DNA of 64,000 bases from Alteromonas sp. M12 (lineage in GTDB: Bacteria; Pseudomonadota; Gammaproteobacteria; Enterobacterales; Alteromonadaceae). This document shows positions 11,334 through 19,333 of the stretch, piece after piece. The stretch is from positions 1,984,001 through 2,048,000 of the forward strand of contig NZ_CP144164.1 of NCBI RefSeq assembly GCF_037478005.1, read 5' to 3'. The notes under the pieces are model-generated. The model worked only from the letters and a program-made list of their open reading frames with translations, was not told the origin of the DNA and did not search any database. Each line of letters begins with the position of its first letter. Position 1 is the first letter of the stretch. Position numbers and translations under genes: made by a program.

Positions 11334-11528
11334 TTAAGGCTTGTTTGTATCTTCTGGTTCTTTTATTTTGGTTTGCTTTTTATCAATAGGTTTGGAATCT
11401 AGAATTTCATCTTCTGGTTTTGCTTTGGTTTTTTCGAATGTCATTTTAGCACTCATTTTCAGTAATAAAATATTGCCTACAACCAAGCCTAAAGCAATCA
11501 ACAAGGTCACTATCAGCCATATATTCAT
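11334..11528 (-). CDS. DUF2897 family small membrane protein
   Basis: 64 residues: one N-terminal transmembrane helix ([20 protein letters not shown]) followed by a charged cytoplasmic tail rich in Lys, Glu and Pro. This matches the short DUF2897 proteins of gammaproteobacteria, which sit next to dapE and an M15 peptidase in this order. The start overlaps the stop of the M15 peptidase gene by 4 bp. Function unknown. Confidence 0.8.
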   Translation of the reverse strand: MNIWLIVTLLIALGLVVGNILLLKMSAKMTFEKTKAKPEDEILDSKPIDKKQTKIKEPEDTNKP

Positions 11529-12232
11529 TGTATTATTCCATTTAATGTATAACGCTCAAATAGCTTGTCTAAGTGCCTTAAGATAGTTTGCTTTCCACCA
11601 ATATTGACACTGGCGAGTTGATTGGCGAGTTGACTCAGTTCTAGTTGATTAATGATTGACTTCGAGATTGGGGCATAACTTAAATGCCATGCTTCGGGGG
11701 CAACTCCACCATTGTAGGTTTTATAGGGACGATAAAAGCCAAAGTTATCTGCATTTTCTTCAAGCCAGCAATGCAGTTCATAACATGGGCCGGCTAGTTC
11801 ATATTCAGCACTCACCAACTGCAAGGGCTGCCCGCAGCGTTCAATGGCCTTTTTATCGTATACATCCAAGTCTGTTCCCCAATGGTGACGGCTTGCTCCT
11901 GGAAGAGCCGACCAGGTCATAATGGCATGTATCTTTTCTAATTCAGTGTACTCAGAGGTATTTATGGGGTGGCTATGGATATCATTTATTGGCAAGGTTC
12001 CTAACCACTTCTTTTGCCAAATAGCTAATTGGCGGTCAAAACTGCGGAAGCTACTAGCCAACTGAATGTCAATGCCGTCTTTTTGTGCAGCTAACTGCAT
12101 AGCTTCAAACGCTGTTTTTACATCGGCAACTAAGCCGTGATGTTTACCGATTGACTGGATATGGGCATCAGTTAAGCCCATCCAGCTCGGTGCAGACATT
12201 TTTGTTGCAGGCATTAGAGGAGCAGTCGACAT
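11525..12232 (-). CDS. M15-family D-alanyl-D-alanine carboxypeptidase (VanY-like)
   Basis: 235 residues. The zinc/active-site signatures of the M15B family are clear: [27 protein letters not shown] (His and Asp zinc ligands) and [11 protein letters not shown] (Glu and His). It would trim D-Ala from peptidoglycan peptides. No signal peptide is evident; the N-terminus is [17 protein letters not shown], so a cytoplasmic or misannotated start is possible. It overlaps dapE by 19 bp and DUF2897 by 4 bp, suggesting co-transcription. Confidence 0.9.
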   Translation of the reverse strand: MSTAPLMPATKMSAPSWMGLTDAHIQSIGKHHGLVADVKTAFEAMQLAAQKDGIDIQLASSFRSFDRQLAIWQKKWLGTLPINDIHSHPINTSEYTELEKIHAIMTWSALPGASRHHWGTDLDVYDKKAIERCGQPLQLVSAEYELAGPCYELHCWLEENADNFGFYRPYKTYNGGVAPEAWHLSYAPISKSIINQLELSQLANQLASVNIGGKQTILRHLDKLFERYTLNGIIQ

Positions 12233-13341
12233 AATATATCGTGATAAATATCTGTGAGTATTTCCAGATCAGCAGATTTCACTTTTTCGTCTATTTTATG
12301 AATAGTTGCGTTTACCGGACCTAGTTCAATCACTTGAGCTCCTGTTGGCGCTATGAATCGACCGTCTGAAGTGCCACCAGCAGTGGATAACTCGGTATCT
12401 TTGCCTGTTACTGCCTTTATGGCTTGCTGCGTAGCTTCAACTAAAGGGCCTTGATCCGTTAGGAAAGGTTGTCCGTTAAACGTCCATTTAATGTCGTAAT
12501 CTAATCCGTGACGATCGAGAACTTCATACACTCTTTCTATTAATTGTTTGTCGGTAACTTCGGTTGAGAATCGAAAGTTGAAACACACATGAAGTTCACC
12601 TGGTATGACGTTGCCGGCACCCGTGCCACCATTGATATTAGATACCTGAAAGCTGGTGGGGGGGAAATATCGATTGCCATCGTCCCAGTGAGTTTTAGCC
12701 AGTTCCGCAAGCGCTGGTGAAGCAATATGAATGGGATTTTTAGCTAAATGAGGATAGGCTACGTGACCCTGTATTCCTTTCACAATTAGATCGCCTGTAA
12801 GTGATCCCCGTCTACCATTTTTAACCACATCGCCAACTACTTCGGTACTTGACGGTTCGCCTACTAAACACCAGTCAATTTTTTCATTGCGGGCTTCGAG
12901 GGTATCAATAACCTTGGTTGTGCCATTAATAAATGGTCCTTCTTCATCGCTGGTAATAAGGAACGCGATGCCACCATTATGATTTGGGTGAGCTGTTACA
13001 AAACGATGAGTCGCCACCAACATAGCAGCCAAACTTCCTTTCATATCTGCGGCACCTCGGCCATGCAAATATTCGCCAATTTGGGTTGCTTCAAAAGGCG
13101 GTGTTTGCCACTTTTCGGCAGGGCCTGATGGTACTACGTCAGTGTGTCCGGCAAAACAAAATAGCGGACCTTGTTTGCCTTTTCTTGCCCACATATTGGT
13201 GGTGTCGTCAAAAACCATTGATTCTATATCAAAACCCAAGGGAGCTAAAATATCAGCCATTAGCTGTTGGCAACCAGCATCTTCAGGGGTGACGGATTTA
13301 CGATTTATCAGTTCTTTAGTCAGTGCAATTGAGTCCATCAT
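12214..13341 (-). CDS. dapE: Succinyl-diaminopimelate desuccinylase DapE
   Basis: 375 residues, the usual DapE length. Motifs of the M20 di-zinc family are present: [12 protein letters not shown] (first zinc His/Asp), [14 protein letters not shown] (bridging Asp), [12 protein letters not shown] (catalytic Glu pair), [13 protein letters not shown], and [13 protein letters not shown]. It removes succinate from N-succinyl-LL-DAP in the lysine/peptidoglycan pathway. It abuts the ArsC-like gene upstream (1-bp overlap) and overlaps the M15 peptidase downstream. Confidence 0.97.
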   Translation of the reverse strand: MMDSIALTKELINRKSVTPEDAGCQQLMADILAPLGFDIESMVFDDTTNMWARKGKQGPLFCFAGHTDVVPSGPAEKWQTPPFEATQIGEYLHGRGAADMKGSLAAMLVATHRFVTAHPNHNGGIAFLITSDEEGPFINGTTKVIDTLEARNEKIDWCLVGEPSSTEVVGDVVKNGRRGSLTGDLIVKGIQGHVAYPHLAKNPIHIASPALAELAKTHWDDGNRYFPPTSFQVSNINGGTGAGNVIPGELHVCFNFRFSTEVTDKQLIERVYEVLDRHGLDYDIKWTFNGQPFLTDQGPLVEATQQAIKAVTGKDTELSTAGGTSDGRFIAPTGAQVIELGPVNATIHKIDEKVKSADLEILTDIYHDILCRLLL

Positions 13342-13685
13342 TAGTTAAAAACCACTTCATAATCTGCCGGCTTGAAACCTAAAATGTATTTATCATCATG
13401 GATTAACACTGGACGTTTTATCATGGCAGGAGATGCCAGCATCAATTCGATGGCTTTTTCCCGATTTAAATCTTGTTTTTGTTCATCTGGTAACTGACGA
13501 AAAGTCGTTCCTCGTTGATTTAGCAATTTTTGCCAACCCAACTGAGATTCTGTTTTTTCAAGCCAATCACGTTCTAAACCGTCGACACGGTAATCGTGGA
13601 AAGTGAATTCTATTTTGTTCTCTTCCAGCCACTTTTTGGCTTTTTTAATGGTATCGCAATTTTTGATGCCGAACATTTGAGTCAT
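13341..13685 (-). CDS. ArsC/Spx-family reductase (YffB-like)
   Basis: 114 residues. It starts [22 protein letters not shown], the YffB variant with a single Cys in place of the CX3CS of Ars[12 protein letters not shown] and [22 protein letters not shown] are the usual thioredoxin-like/ArsC family signatures. This group lies directly upstream of dapE in many gammaproteobacteria and probably acts as a glutathione-dependent thiol reductase; the substrate is unknown. It overlaps dapE by 1 bp. Confidence 0.92.
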   Translation of the reverse strand: MTQMFGIKNCDTIKKAKKWLEENKIEFTFHDYRVDGLERDWLEKTESQLGWQKLLNQRGTTFRQLPDEQKQDLNREKAIELMLASPAMIKRPVLIHDDKYILGFKPADYEVVFN

Positions 13686-13790
13686 AAAAATGGTTCTTGT
13701 TTGTTAATTATGAAATGAAAATAAATGATTATTATTAAAGGCTTAATAATGTCATTGCCAAGTAAACGATGTTGTACCAATCCTTAAAGT

Positions 13791-14297
13791 TTAGATCAAC
13801 ACAGAAAATACAGGATCTTCACATGCCGTAACCTTACGAGGATTAACTATAAGCCCTTTTACTTTATCACTATTGAGAAGGGTTATGTAAAAAGCGTTAT
13901 CCTCTAATGCGAGTTTCAATTTACGAGCGTCAAAATCTAATATGGGTTGTCCTAGTTTAAGTTTTTGGCCAACAACAACTTTTCGTTTAAATCCTTCACC
14001 ATTTAGATTTTGTGCACCCCAACCGCAATGGATCTGTAGTTTCAATCCATGTCTGTCTTTTAAGCGCACTCGGTGGGCCGTTTCACTTATTTCTAAAACG
14101 ATTGCGTCAAATGGTGCCAATATTTGAAAGCCGGTTGGCGCGATAACCACTCCTTCACCAAATAATCGTTGTTTGAATAACAGGTTACTGGCTGAATCAA
14201 GTAAATTGATACTGCCGCTAACGGGGCTCAAAATATCAATTTTACGTTTATGCTCAGTGAGTTCTGGATTGTCTAGTAGTCGATTGAAAAGGCGCAT
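13791..14297 (-). CDS. PTS EIIA-Glc-like protein
   Basis: 168 residues, similar in size to Crr. ILSPVSGSINLLD corresponds to the N-terminal SPVSG motif. ETAHRVRLKDRHGLKLQIHCG contains both active-site histidines; the phosphorylated one is the His of LQIHCGWG. The NLNGEGFKRKVVVGQKLKLGQPIL segment is the usual continuation. No EI, HPr or permease gene is near, so it is either part of a dispersed PTS or a regulatory EIIA acting on cyclase or permeases. It overlaps the next upstream ORF by one base. Confidence 0.88.
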   Translation of the reverse strand: MRLFNRLLDNPELTEHKRKIDILSPVSGSINLLDSASNLLFKQRLFGEGVVIAPTGFQILAPFDAIVLEISETAHRVRLKDRHGLKLQIHCGWGAQNLNGEGFKRKVVVGQKLKLGQPILDFDARKLKLALEDNAFYITLLNSDKVKGLIVNPRKVTACEDPVFSVLI

Positions 14298-14566
14298 TAG
14301 AATACAACTTTATAGCCGTGATTTTCACGCGCATTAGCGGCAGAATCAATATCGTTTTGTTTAATCAGAAAGTTATCGGTTTCAAAATTAGATACAACAA
14401 ATCTACTGATTTTGGCAGTCACCAGTACATTACCTATTTGCGTCATAATACACACCAACGATAAATACGAAGACGCATTAAACATTTGAGAAGGGATCTG
14501 AGCGTGTAACGGAAGGCTATGGATTGTATAAGTGTCAGGCAGAGCAGCTAATGTCTGAGTGGCCAT
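14297..14566 (-). CDS. Hypothetical protein upstream of EIIA-like gene
   Basis: 89 residues from the second ATG (14566), which is placed about 6 nt after AAAGGA; the first ATG at 14572 touches that site. There is no recognisable domain, only a mixed composition with one short hydrophobic stretch (YLSLVCIMTQIGNVLV). It overlaps the EIIA-like start by one base, so the pair is probably co-transcribed. Function unknown. Confidence 0.55.
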   Translation of the reverse strand: MATQTLAALPDTYTIHSLPLHAQIPSQMFNASSYLSLVCIMTQIGNVLVTAKISRFVVSNFETDNFLIKQNDIDSAANARENHGYKVVF

Positions 14567-14794
14567 TTGCATTCCTTTTTAATTGGTCTTTTATTTTGCG
14601 TTAGCTAAGCTGTAAGTCAAGTGTTAGTGTGAAAGTCGCTTTATTAAATGTTATCCACTGTTTCTGTGGATAACCTTGTTGAGGAAACTTTATATGTCAC
14701 TTAACTTGTTGAAATATATGGGTTATATTTCGCTGTCCAGAAATCCATCAAGTGACATTTTTGGTTAAAATTAAACCGTTTTAAGTTAAGGTGA

Positions 14795-15184
14795 ATGAAT
14801 ATGTCTACAGCACCCGTAGGTTCAGTGGTTTGGAGCGACCTTACTGTTAAAAACGCAGAGGATGTAAAAGATTTTTATGCACAAGTTATAGGTTGGCAAG
14901 CTAATTCCATCAACATGGGAGATTATGAAGATTTTTCCATGCAGTTACCAAGTAATAATCAGGATGTTGTGGGGATTTGTCATGCAAAAGACAGCAATGC
15001 AGGCCTCCCTGCGCAGTGGCTGCTTTATTTTAAAGTGGCTAATTTAGATGACTCCATTGCGCAGACTCAAGCTCGCGGAGGTCAATTATTATCGAAAGTG
15101 AAGTCATATGGTTCAACGAGTCGCTACATTATTATCCAAGATCCTGCTGGCGCGGTATGTGCCTTGTTTGAGGAAAACACTTAA
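14795..15184 (+). CDS. VOC-family (glyoxalase-like) protein
   Basis: 129 residues with the beta-alpha-beta-beta-beta pattern of the vicinal oxygen chelate fold. The N-terminal SVVWSDLTVKNAEDVKDFYAQVIGW and C-terminal SRYIIIQDPAGAVCALFEE are typical. AQARGGQLLSKV-like spacing appears in the middle. Such stand-alone proteins include dioxygenase-like and resistance-type enzymes; the substrate cannot be told. AAGGTG precedes the start; a second ATG two codons later is also possible. Confidence 0.85.
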   Translation: MNMSTAPVGSVVWSDLTVKNAEDVKDFYAQVIGWQANSINMGDYEDFSMQLPSNNQDVVGICHAKDSNAGLPAQWLLYFKVANLDDSIAQTQARGGQLLSKVKSYGSTSRYIIIQDPAGAVCALFEENT

Positions 15185-15275
15185 CCTAGGTGCTTGTAGA
15201 TAACTATTAAAAACTAAAATATTTCTGATACTTGCAAATAACTTATTGATTGGTACATTAAACTTCAATTATTTT

Positions 15276-16355
15276 ATGGGTTTAAAGTTAGTGCAAGTAC
15301 TTGATTTATATGCAGGTCCAACTGCTTTGAAGGAAATTCAGCAGCATGGTCTAAAACAACACATGTTTGATTACATGTTAGGTGCTTCTGGCGGGCCGAA
15401 GTGGTTCGTGTTAGCAGGGTTAGATAGGTATGTCTTTTCTACCTTTTTTGCTCAGCGTAAAACACCGCTGCAGGTTATTGGTTCTTCAGCTGGAGCGTTT
15501 AGATTTGCGTGTTTTGCCCAACAAGATCCCTTAGCTGCAATTAACCGTTTAGCAGATCGTTATTCACACACAGAATACAGCGACAAGCCCACAGCCAAAG
15601 AAATCACCCTATCTGGTTTAGAATTATTAGACTATGTATTAGGGGATAATGGGGTTGAGGAAATTATTCACAATCCTATTATTAAAGCGCATTTCATTGT
15701 CGCGCGATGTAAAGGACTCACGCAGTTTGAAGCTAAACCGTTGCAATTAACCGGCCTTTTAGCCAGTGCAGGTGCTAACGCGGTACAGCGGCGCTTTTTG
15801 CAACGATTTTATGAACGCTATGTTTTTGCTTCCCCTACAAGTGAACTACAGATATCTGATCCTAATAAAATGCCAACTCGTTACGTGCCGTTGTCAAAAC
15901 GCAACTTAGCACAAGCATTAATGGCCTCAGGTTCTATTCCGCTAGTGATTGAAGGTGTATCGAATATAAATGGAGCGCCTAAAGGCATGTATCGAGACGG
16001 CGGCATCATAGACTATCATTTTGATTTAAACTTCGGACCCCATGATGGCTTGGTATTTTATCCACATTTTTATCCTAAGCCGATTCCAGGTTGGTTTGAT
16101 AAATCATTGAAGCGACGTTTACCTCACAAAAGCAGCTATGACAAAGTGGTGATGGCCGTTCCATCGGATGAGTTTGTCGCTTCTTTACCTTATCAAAAAA
16201 TTCCCGACCGCAAAGATTTCGAAACAATGCCTGCTCAACAACGTATCGAATATTGGCAGACAGTGATTCAGCAAAGTGACAGGTTAGGGGAGGCATTTGC
16301 TAATTTAACCCAAGATCAAGACGTAGCAAATAAAGTGAAACCCTTTAACTTTTAA
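15276..16355 (+). CDS. Patatin-like phospholipase family protein
   Basis: About 359 residues from the ATG at 15276; a TTG ten codons earlier is the other possible start, and neither has a clear Shine-Dalgarno. The oxyanion/nucleophile region is GASGGPKWFVLAGL followed by VIGSSAGAFRF, a GxSxG elbow. The catalytic dyad Asp is in YRDGGIIDYHFD (DG motif). It would hydrolyse acyl lipids. No signal peptide is evident. Family assignment is from these motifs; substrate unknown. Confidence 0.82.
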   Translation: MGLKLVQVLDLYAGPTALKEIQQHGLKQHMFDYMLGASGGPKWFVLAGLDRYVFSTFFAQRKTPLQVIGSSAGAFRFACFAQQDPLAAINRLADRYSHTEYSDKPTAKEITLSGLELLDYVLGDNGVEEIIHNPIIKAHFIVARCKGLTQFEAKPLQLTGLLASAGANAVQRRFLQRFYERYVFASPTSELQISDPNKMPTRYVPLSKRNLAQALMASGSIPLVIEGVSNINGAPKGMYRDGGIIDYHFDLNFGPHDGLVFYPHFYPKPIPGWFDKSLKRRLPHKSSYDKVVMAVPSDEFVASLPYQKIPDRKDFETMPAQQRIEYWQTVIQQSDRLGEAFANLTQDQDVANKVKPFNF

Positions 16356-16383
16356 CTGTTATGCATCAAAGTAGAGAGAAACT

Positions 16384-16878
16384 ATGAACAAAGGATCTTT
16401 GACTTTTTTCTGTGGAAAAATGGGTTCAGGAAAGTCTACAAGAGCTGCTGAAATCGCGCAGGAAAGTAACGCAGTATTGCTTTCAGAAGATGAATGGCTT
16501 TCGTCGCTTTATGCAAATAGAATTTCATCGCTAAATGATTATATTGAATATTCAAATCTACTTAAGCCGCAGATTAAAAAACTTGTTCAATCCATACTGT
16601 CTGCGGGAACTAATGTGGTTATGGATTTTCCGGCAAACACTCTTTCGCAAAGAAATTGGTTTCGGAGTATTTTCTCCGAGATCGAAGCGCCACATAATTT
16701 GATATACATCGACTTGCCAAATGAAGTCTGCCTAAAACAGATTGGAAAAAGACGCAAAGAGCAGCCAGAAAGAGCTGCAACTGATACAGCAGATATGTTT
16801 GAGCAGGTTACAAAATATTTTGTAGCGCCAACATCAGAGGAAGGTTTCAATATTACAAAAGTGACACAAAATGCATAA
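16384..16878 (+). CDS. AAA/P-loop kinase-like ATP-binding protein (cassette gene)
   Basis: 164 residues. The Walker A motif is FFCGKMGSGKST near the N-terminus. A DFPANT segment in VVMDFPANTLSQRNWF may act as Walker B, and LIYIDLPNEVCLKQIGKRR resembles the LID/base region of small P-loop kinases that phosphorylate small molecules or nucleic-acid ends. The start is preceded by AGAGAGAAACT. The TAA stop is inside the R'' end of the attC-like site, as is common in integron cassettes. Substrate unknown; zeta-toxin-like or polynucleotide-kinase-like roles are possible. Confidence 0.8.
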   Translation: MNKGSLTFFCGKMGSGKSTRAAEIAQESNAVLLSEDEWLSSLYANRISSLNDYIEYSNLLKPQIKKLVQSILSAGTNVVMDFPANTLSQRNWFRSIFSEIEAPHNLIYIDLPNEVCLKQIGKRRKEQPERAATDTADMFEQVTKYFVAPTSEEGFNITKVTQNA

Positions 16879-16944
16879 CTCGGCGCTGCTACGGAAAATT
16901 CACTCGCTGGCACTCCTAAATTTCCGCGGAACTCGGCGTTATGG
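16873..16944 (+). other. attC-like recombination site
   Basis: A 72-bp imperfect palindrome: GCATAAC at the left end pairs with GTTATG at the right end, and inside CGGAAAATT pairs with AAATTTCCG with one mismatch. AACTCGGCG is present near both ends. Length and layout (outer core sites, inner stem, loop) match short attC sites. The gene stop codon overlaps the left core. Confidence 0.6.
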
Positions 16945-16985
16945 GGAAAAATTGTGCATTTGTGGCAACAAAGCTGAAAAACTCC

Positions 16986-17014
16986 TTGAAGATAGCGAAA
17001 AGCATCGTTATTAT
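16986..17014 (+). promoter_or_regulatory. tRNA-Val promoter
   Basis: TTGAAG (-35) and TATTAT (-10) are separated by exactly 17 bp, followed by a GC-rich discriminator GCGCCGC, typical of stringently controlled stable-RNA promoters. It sits 42 bp upstream of the tRNA and just downstream of the attC-like site, so the cassette insertion left the promoter intact. Confidence 0.8.
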
Positions 17015-17056
17015 ACGCGCCGCTTGAGACATTCGTGTTAAGCATCTTTATACAGT

Positions 17057-17133
17057 GCGTCCGTAGCTCAGTTGGTTAGAGCACTACCTTGACATGGTAG
17101 GGGTCGGTGATTCGAGTTCACTCGGACGCACCA
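17057..17133 (+). tRNA. tRNA-Val (GAC)
   Basis: A complete 77-nt cloverleaf: acceptor GCGTCCG/CGGACGC, D arm GCTC/GAGC, anticodon arm CTACC-TTGACAT-GGTAG giving anticodon GAC, T arm GGTGA-TTCGAGT-TCACT, and encoded ACCA end. It is the integration site of the element that follows. Its 3' half appears to have been supplied by that element, because the displaced copy at the right end has a different T stem (GGTAG/CTACT). Confidence 0.97.
17088..17108 (+). repeat. attL core of the integrated element
   Basis: A 21-bp segment covering the anticodon loop, 3' anticodon stem and variable loop of tRNA-Val is identical to 27129-27149. This is the longest exact match between the two ends, so the crossover occurred within it, probably at the anticodon loop as for many tyrosine integrases. 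Confidence 0.88.
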
Positions 17134-17190
17134 CTTTAAAGGGCATTCAGCCATAGTAAATACTAACCTAATCATTTGTTAAGCTTTGTG

Positions 17191-17209
17191 TGTCGCACTG
17201 ATGTCGCAC
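17191..17209 (+). repeat. Left arm-type integrase sites (TGTCGCAC x2)
   Basis: TGTCGCAC occurs at 17191-17198 and 17202-17209, 11 bp apart, just inside attL. The same octamer in the same orientation occurs three times next to the integrase start at the right end. This is the layout expected for integrase arm-binding sites on both attP arms. Confidence 0.7.
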
Positions 17210-17266
17210 TTGTTTTTTTTCTGTATATAGTAATATATTTATGTATGAGTTTAAGTGCTAGTGCAG

Positions 17267-17977
17267 TTAATTAGAGGTAAAAGTTTCCTGGAGTTCTATC
17301 GTTTCGCGTAAGGTGTCGTGAATTGGATTGAATTTAAAAATGATTTTTTCTGCTTCATCAAAATTTTTGAAAGCGTTCAATAGCGAGCTTGTAGAGGAAG
17401 CGGACATTAATAATTGAAAATAACATTGGCGCAATACGTCTTCTTTGCTGAATGAATTAGTTACATATTGCCCATCAAAAGTGTTGTTCAACAACACCAA
17501 ACCTCCATGAGTTAAACTATTAAAAACTGTTTTGTTTTGTTCAAAAATATCAAATAGTTTATTCGGAAAACCATATTGGCCCATTCGGTTGTCAACTTCC
17601 TTGGCTAATCTACCTAAATTCATCTCTTTAGCTTTGCCTGTTTCGCCGAATTGTTTTTTTGCTGTCAACTTATCCTTTCTAATAAAATAATCTATCTGAT
17701 AGTCTGTGGCGCATAGATTTAACCAAAGCCCTCTGCATAATAATTCGAAAGTGGGCCGCATGAGACAAGCCACCGCACCATTATGATTTGCAGTTGATAA
17801 TTGAATAGAAGCGCTAGTGTTGTACAAAACCCTTAAAGAAAATTGCATAAGCAAAAGCTTTCTTTTGTCAGATGGATTAGCTTTTAGTCCTTCAATCGCA
17901 TTTTTGCACGATTTGATAAACTTTTGGATTTCAAGTGATGAAAATATTATTTCTGGGTCGGGGCTATAGTTCTTCAA
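17267..17977 (-). CDS. Hypothetical protein, element cargo (DUF5677/DUF6988-like)
   Basis: 236 residues, mostly helical. MRPTFELLCRGLWLNL and NKTVFNSLTHGGLVLLNN resemble helical proteins of the DUF5677/DUF6988 type, which carry a conserved Arg and a SxxTHGG-like motif; this is a tentative match. It is the last gene before attL, the position where satellites often carry accessory or anti-phage genes. No signal peptide or membrane segment. Function unknown. Confidence 0.6.
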   Translation of the reverse strand: MKNYSPDPEIIFSSLEIQKFIKSCKNAIEGLKANPSDKRKLLLMQFSLRVLYNTSASIQLSTANHNGAVACLMRPTFELLCRGLWLNLCATDYQIDYFIRKDKLTAKKQFGETGKAKEMNLGRLAKEVDNRMGQYGFPNKLFDIFEQNKTVFNSLTHGGLVLLNNTFDGQYVTNSFSKEDVLRQCYFQLLMSASSTSSLLNAFKNFDEAEKIIFKFNPIHDTLRETIELQETFTSN

Positions 17978-18160
17978 TTTAACAGTCTCTTTGGCTTAAT
18001 TCACCATACTTAAATAGCGGCCGGAATATTCCTTGCTATTTACAAATTTCTTAGCTTCTTCATGATTCATAATGATTTGTTTTCTATTAAGGATAATATA
18101 CAAACTATTCTGACCATAAAATGATAAACGACCAAATTAACTGGATGAACTTTGGTTATT

Positions 18161-18754
18161 CTATTTATTATTTGGTGCTTCTTCTATAGCTCCTGCTATA
18201 AATCTATCTACACATTTAGCCAGTGAAGAGAGTCTTGTTCCATCTCCATTTGGTGCATAAAAAGTGTAAGGAATTTTACGTTTTTTACTTGTTAAATAAG
18301 GTTTGCCAGTTTCATCGTCGTACTCAATCACATATTCTGAGAAACTTAACGTCCCAGCGGGAGATTTTTTTAAATTCCCATTTTTAAATCTATCATAAAC
18401 ATGCAGCGCATTACCGTTTTCCAATTCATTTTCATAAACAACATGCCAACCTAGAGCCTCCAATTTATTTTTAAACTCAAAGTAAACTTCTTCAATATTT
18501 GAGTAAAATTTTACCTTCGTATTTTCCCAAGATTGCTCGCTGTTACGTAATTCATGATCAACAATTTCAATTTTATCGATTAGGAATACTTTTGCTCTGT
18601 TTGTTACAAGACATTTAGCTCGTACCTTTCCATCTTCAAGTATTTGTAACGGAAGAACTTGGCGCACCGAACCTGGCTTACTGCCACCATTATATTTAAT
18701 GGTTAATACTTCATCGCACTCTATTGCGCCTTTTATATTTTCACTCACATCCAT
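18161..18754 (-). CDS. WYL-like domain protein, element cargo
   Basis: 197 residues. The first 70 (DEVLTIKYNGGSKPGSVRQV then PLQILEDGKVRAKCLVTNRA and VFLIDKIEIVD) follow the strand pattern of WYL domains: a beta-barrel with conserved Arg, basic and Phe/Asp positions, often binding nucleic-acid or nucleotide ligands and regulating defence genes. There is no N-terminal winged helix, so it is not a classic WYL regulator. The rest is unassigned. It lies between terS and the last cargo gene on the same strand. Function unproven. Confidence 0.5.
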   Translation of the reverse strand: MDVSENIKGAIECDEVLTIKYNGGSKPGSVRQVLPLQILEDGKVRAKCLVTNRAKVFLIDKIEIVDHELRNSEQSWENTKVKFYSNIEEVYFEFKNKLEALGWHVVYENELENGNALHVYDRFKNGNLKKSPAGTLSFSEYVIEYDDETGKPYLTSKKRKIPYTFYAPNGDGTRLSSLAKCVDRFIAGAIEEAPNNK

Positions 18755-18817
18755 ATCAATTCCATTTTATTTGTATTCGTTCAATGAAACTTCATTATGG
18801 AGGATATAATGAATTGA

Positions 18818-19204
18818 TTAAAGTCCATACTTGTCGATCATTAATTGGTCTGGGTCTTTTTGCTCTAATTTCGCTTTAGCTCGACTCTCAGGCGTTAAAC
18901 ATAAGTCTGATGCCAATCCTCTTAATTGGGCGTGTAAAGACGCTGTGAAGCCGTCAGAATCACCTCTAAGCTTTGCCAAAAGAAAGCAATATTGTTCTAA
19001 AAGTGGTTTATCTGCCGTGGTAATAAGCTTGTATTGTGTCATTGCCTTGTTCACTTCACCCCATATTTTACGATGTTCACCTTTAAGGTGTTTCGGGCAG
19101 TGGGGAAAGCTATAAGCCCCTTCAACACTGAGCTTGGGCGTTTCTCTGTCTTTTCTGTGTGTACCTTCGAGTAACTTCTCAATTGCTGTTTTTGATTGTG
19201 TCAT
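18818..19204 (-). CDS. terS: P27-family phage terminase small subunit
   Basis: 128 residues. FPHCPKHLKGEHRKIWGEV, LITTADKPLLEQYCFLLAKLR and the C-terminal LCLTPESRAKAKLEQ are the characteristic P27 small-terminase pattern. It recognises packaging DNA and hands it to the large subunit. No large-subunit gene follows: the next genes are WYL-like and DUF cargo. So packaging motor function would have to come from a helper phage. In satellites an own TerS redirects helper TerL to satellite DNA. Confidence 0.85.
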   Translation of the reverse strand: MTQSKTAIEKLLEGTHRKDRETPKLSVEGAYSFPHCPKHLKGEHRKIWGEVNKAMTQYKLITTADKPLLEQYCFLLAKLRGDSDGFTASLHAQLRGLASDLCLTPESRAKAKLEQKDPDQLMIDKYGL

Positions 19205-19333
19205 GTCCCATTCCTACATGTTTATGTCTCAAATTTTCAACTGACGGTGGGTAAATTAAACTGGGCGGCGGTACTGGTAAACTAGGACTCTAGTCCTTAA
19301 AATACCCCCGTACCCTATGCACCGAAGTGATAC
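19205..19333. other. Non-coding gap between portal and terS genes; candidate packaging site
   Basis: 129 bp without an ORF, containing the short palindrome GGACTCTAGTCC and C-rich direct motifs (TACCCCCGTACCC). Packaging sites often lie next to terS, so this is a candidate cos/pac; the evidence is positional only. Confidence 0.3.

Larger units (their letters stand above)
16358..16944 (+). mobile_element. Solitary integron-cassette-like unit
   Basis: One gene bounded by GTTATGC (16358-16364) on the left and an attC-like site ending GTTATGG (16938-16944) on the right. Insertion of a cassette at the G/TT of a core site would leave this arrangement. No integrase or second cassette is visible nearby. 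The core sites deviate at one position from the strict GTTRRRY consensus, so this is a supported inference rather than a certainty. Confidence 0.55.

Noticed and set aside
16587..17045. 152-codon minus-strand ORF over the P-loop gene and tRNA promoter
   Set aside because: It is antisense to a gene with a clear Walker A motif and crosses the attC-like site and the tRNA promoter.
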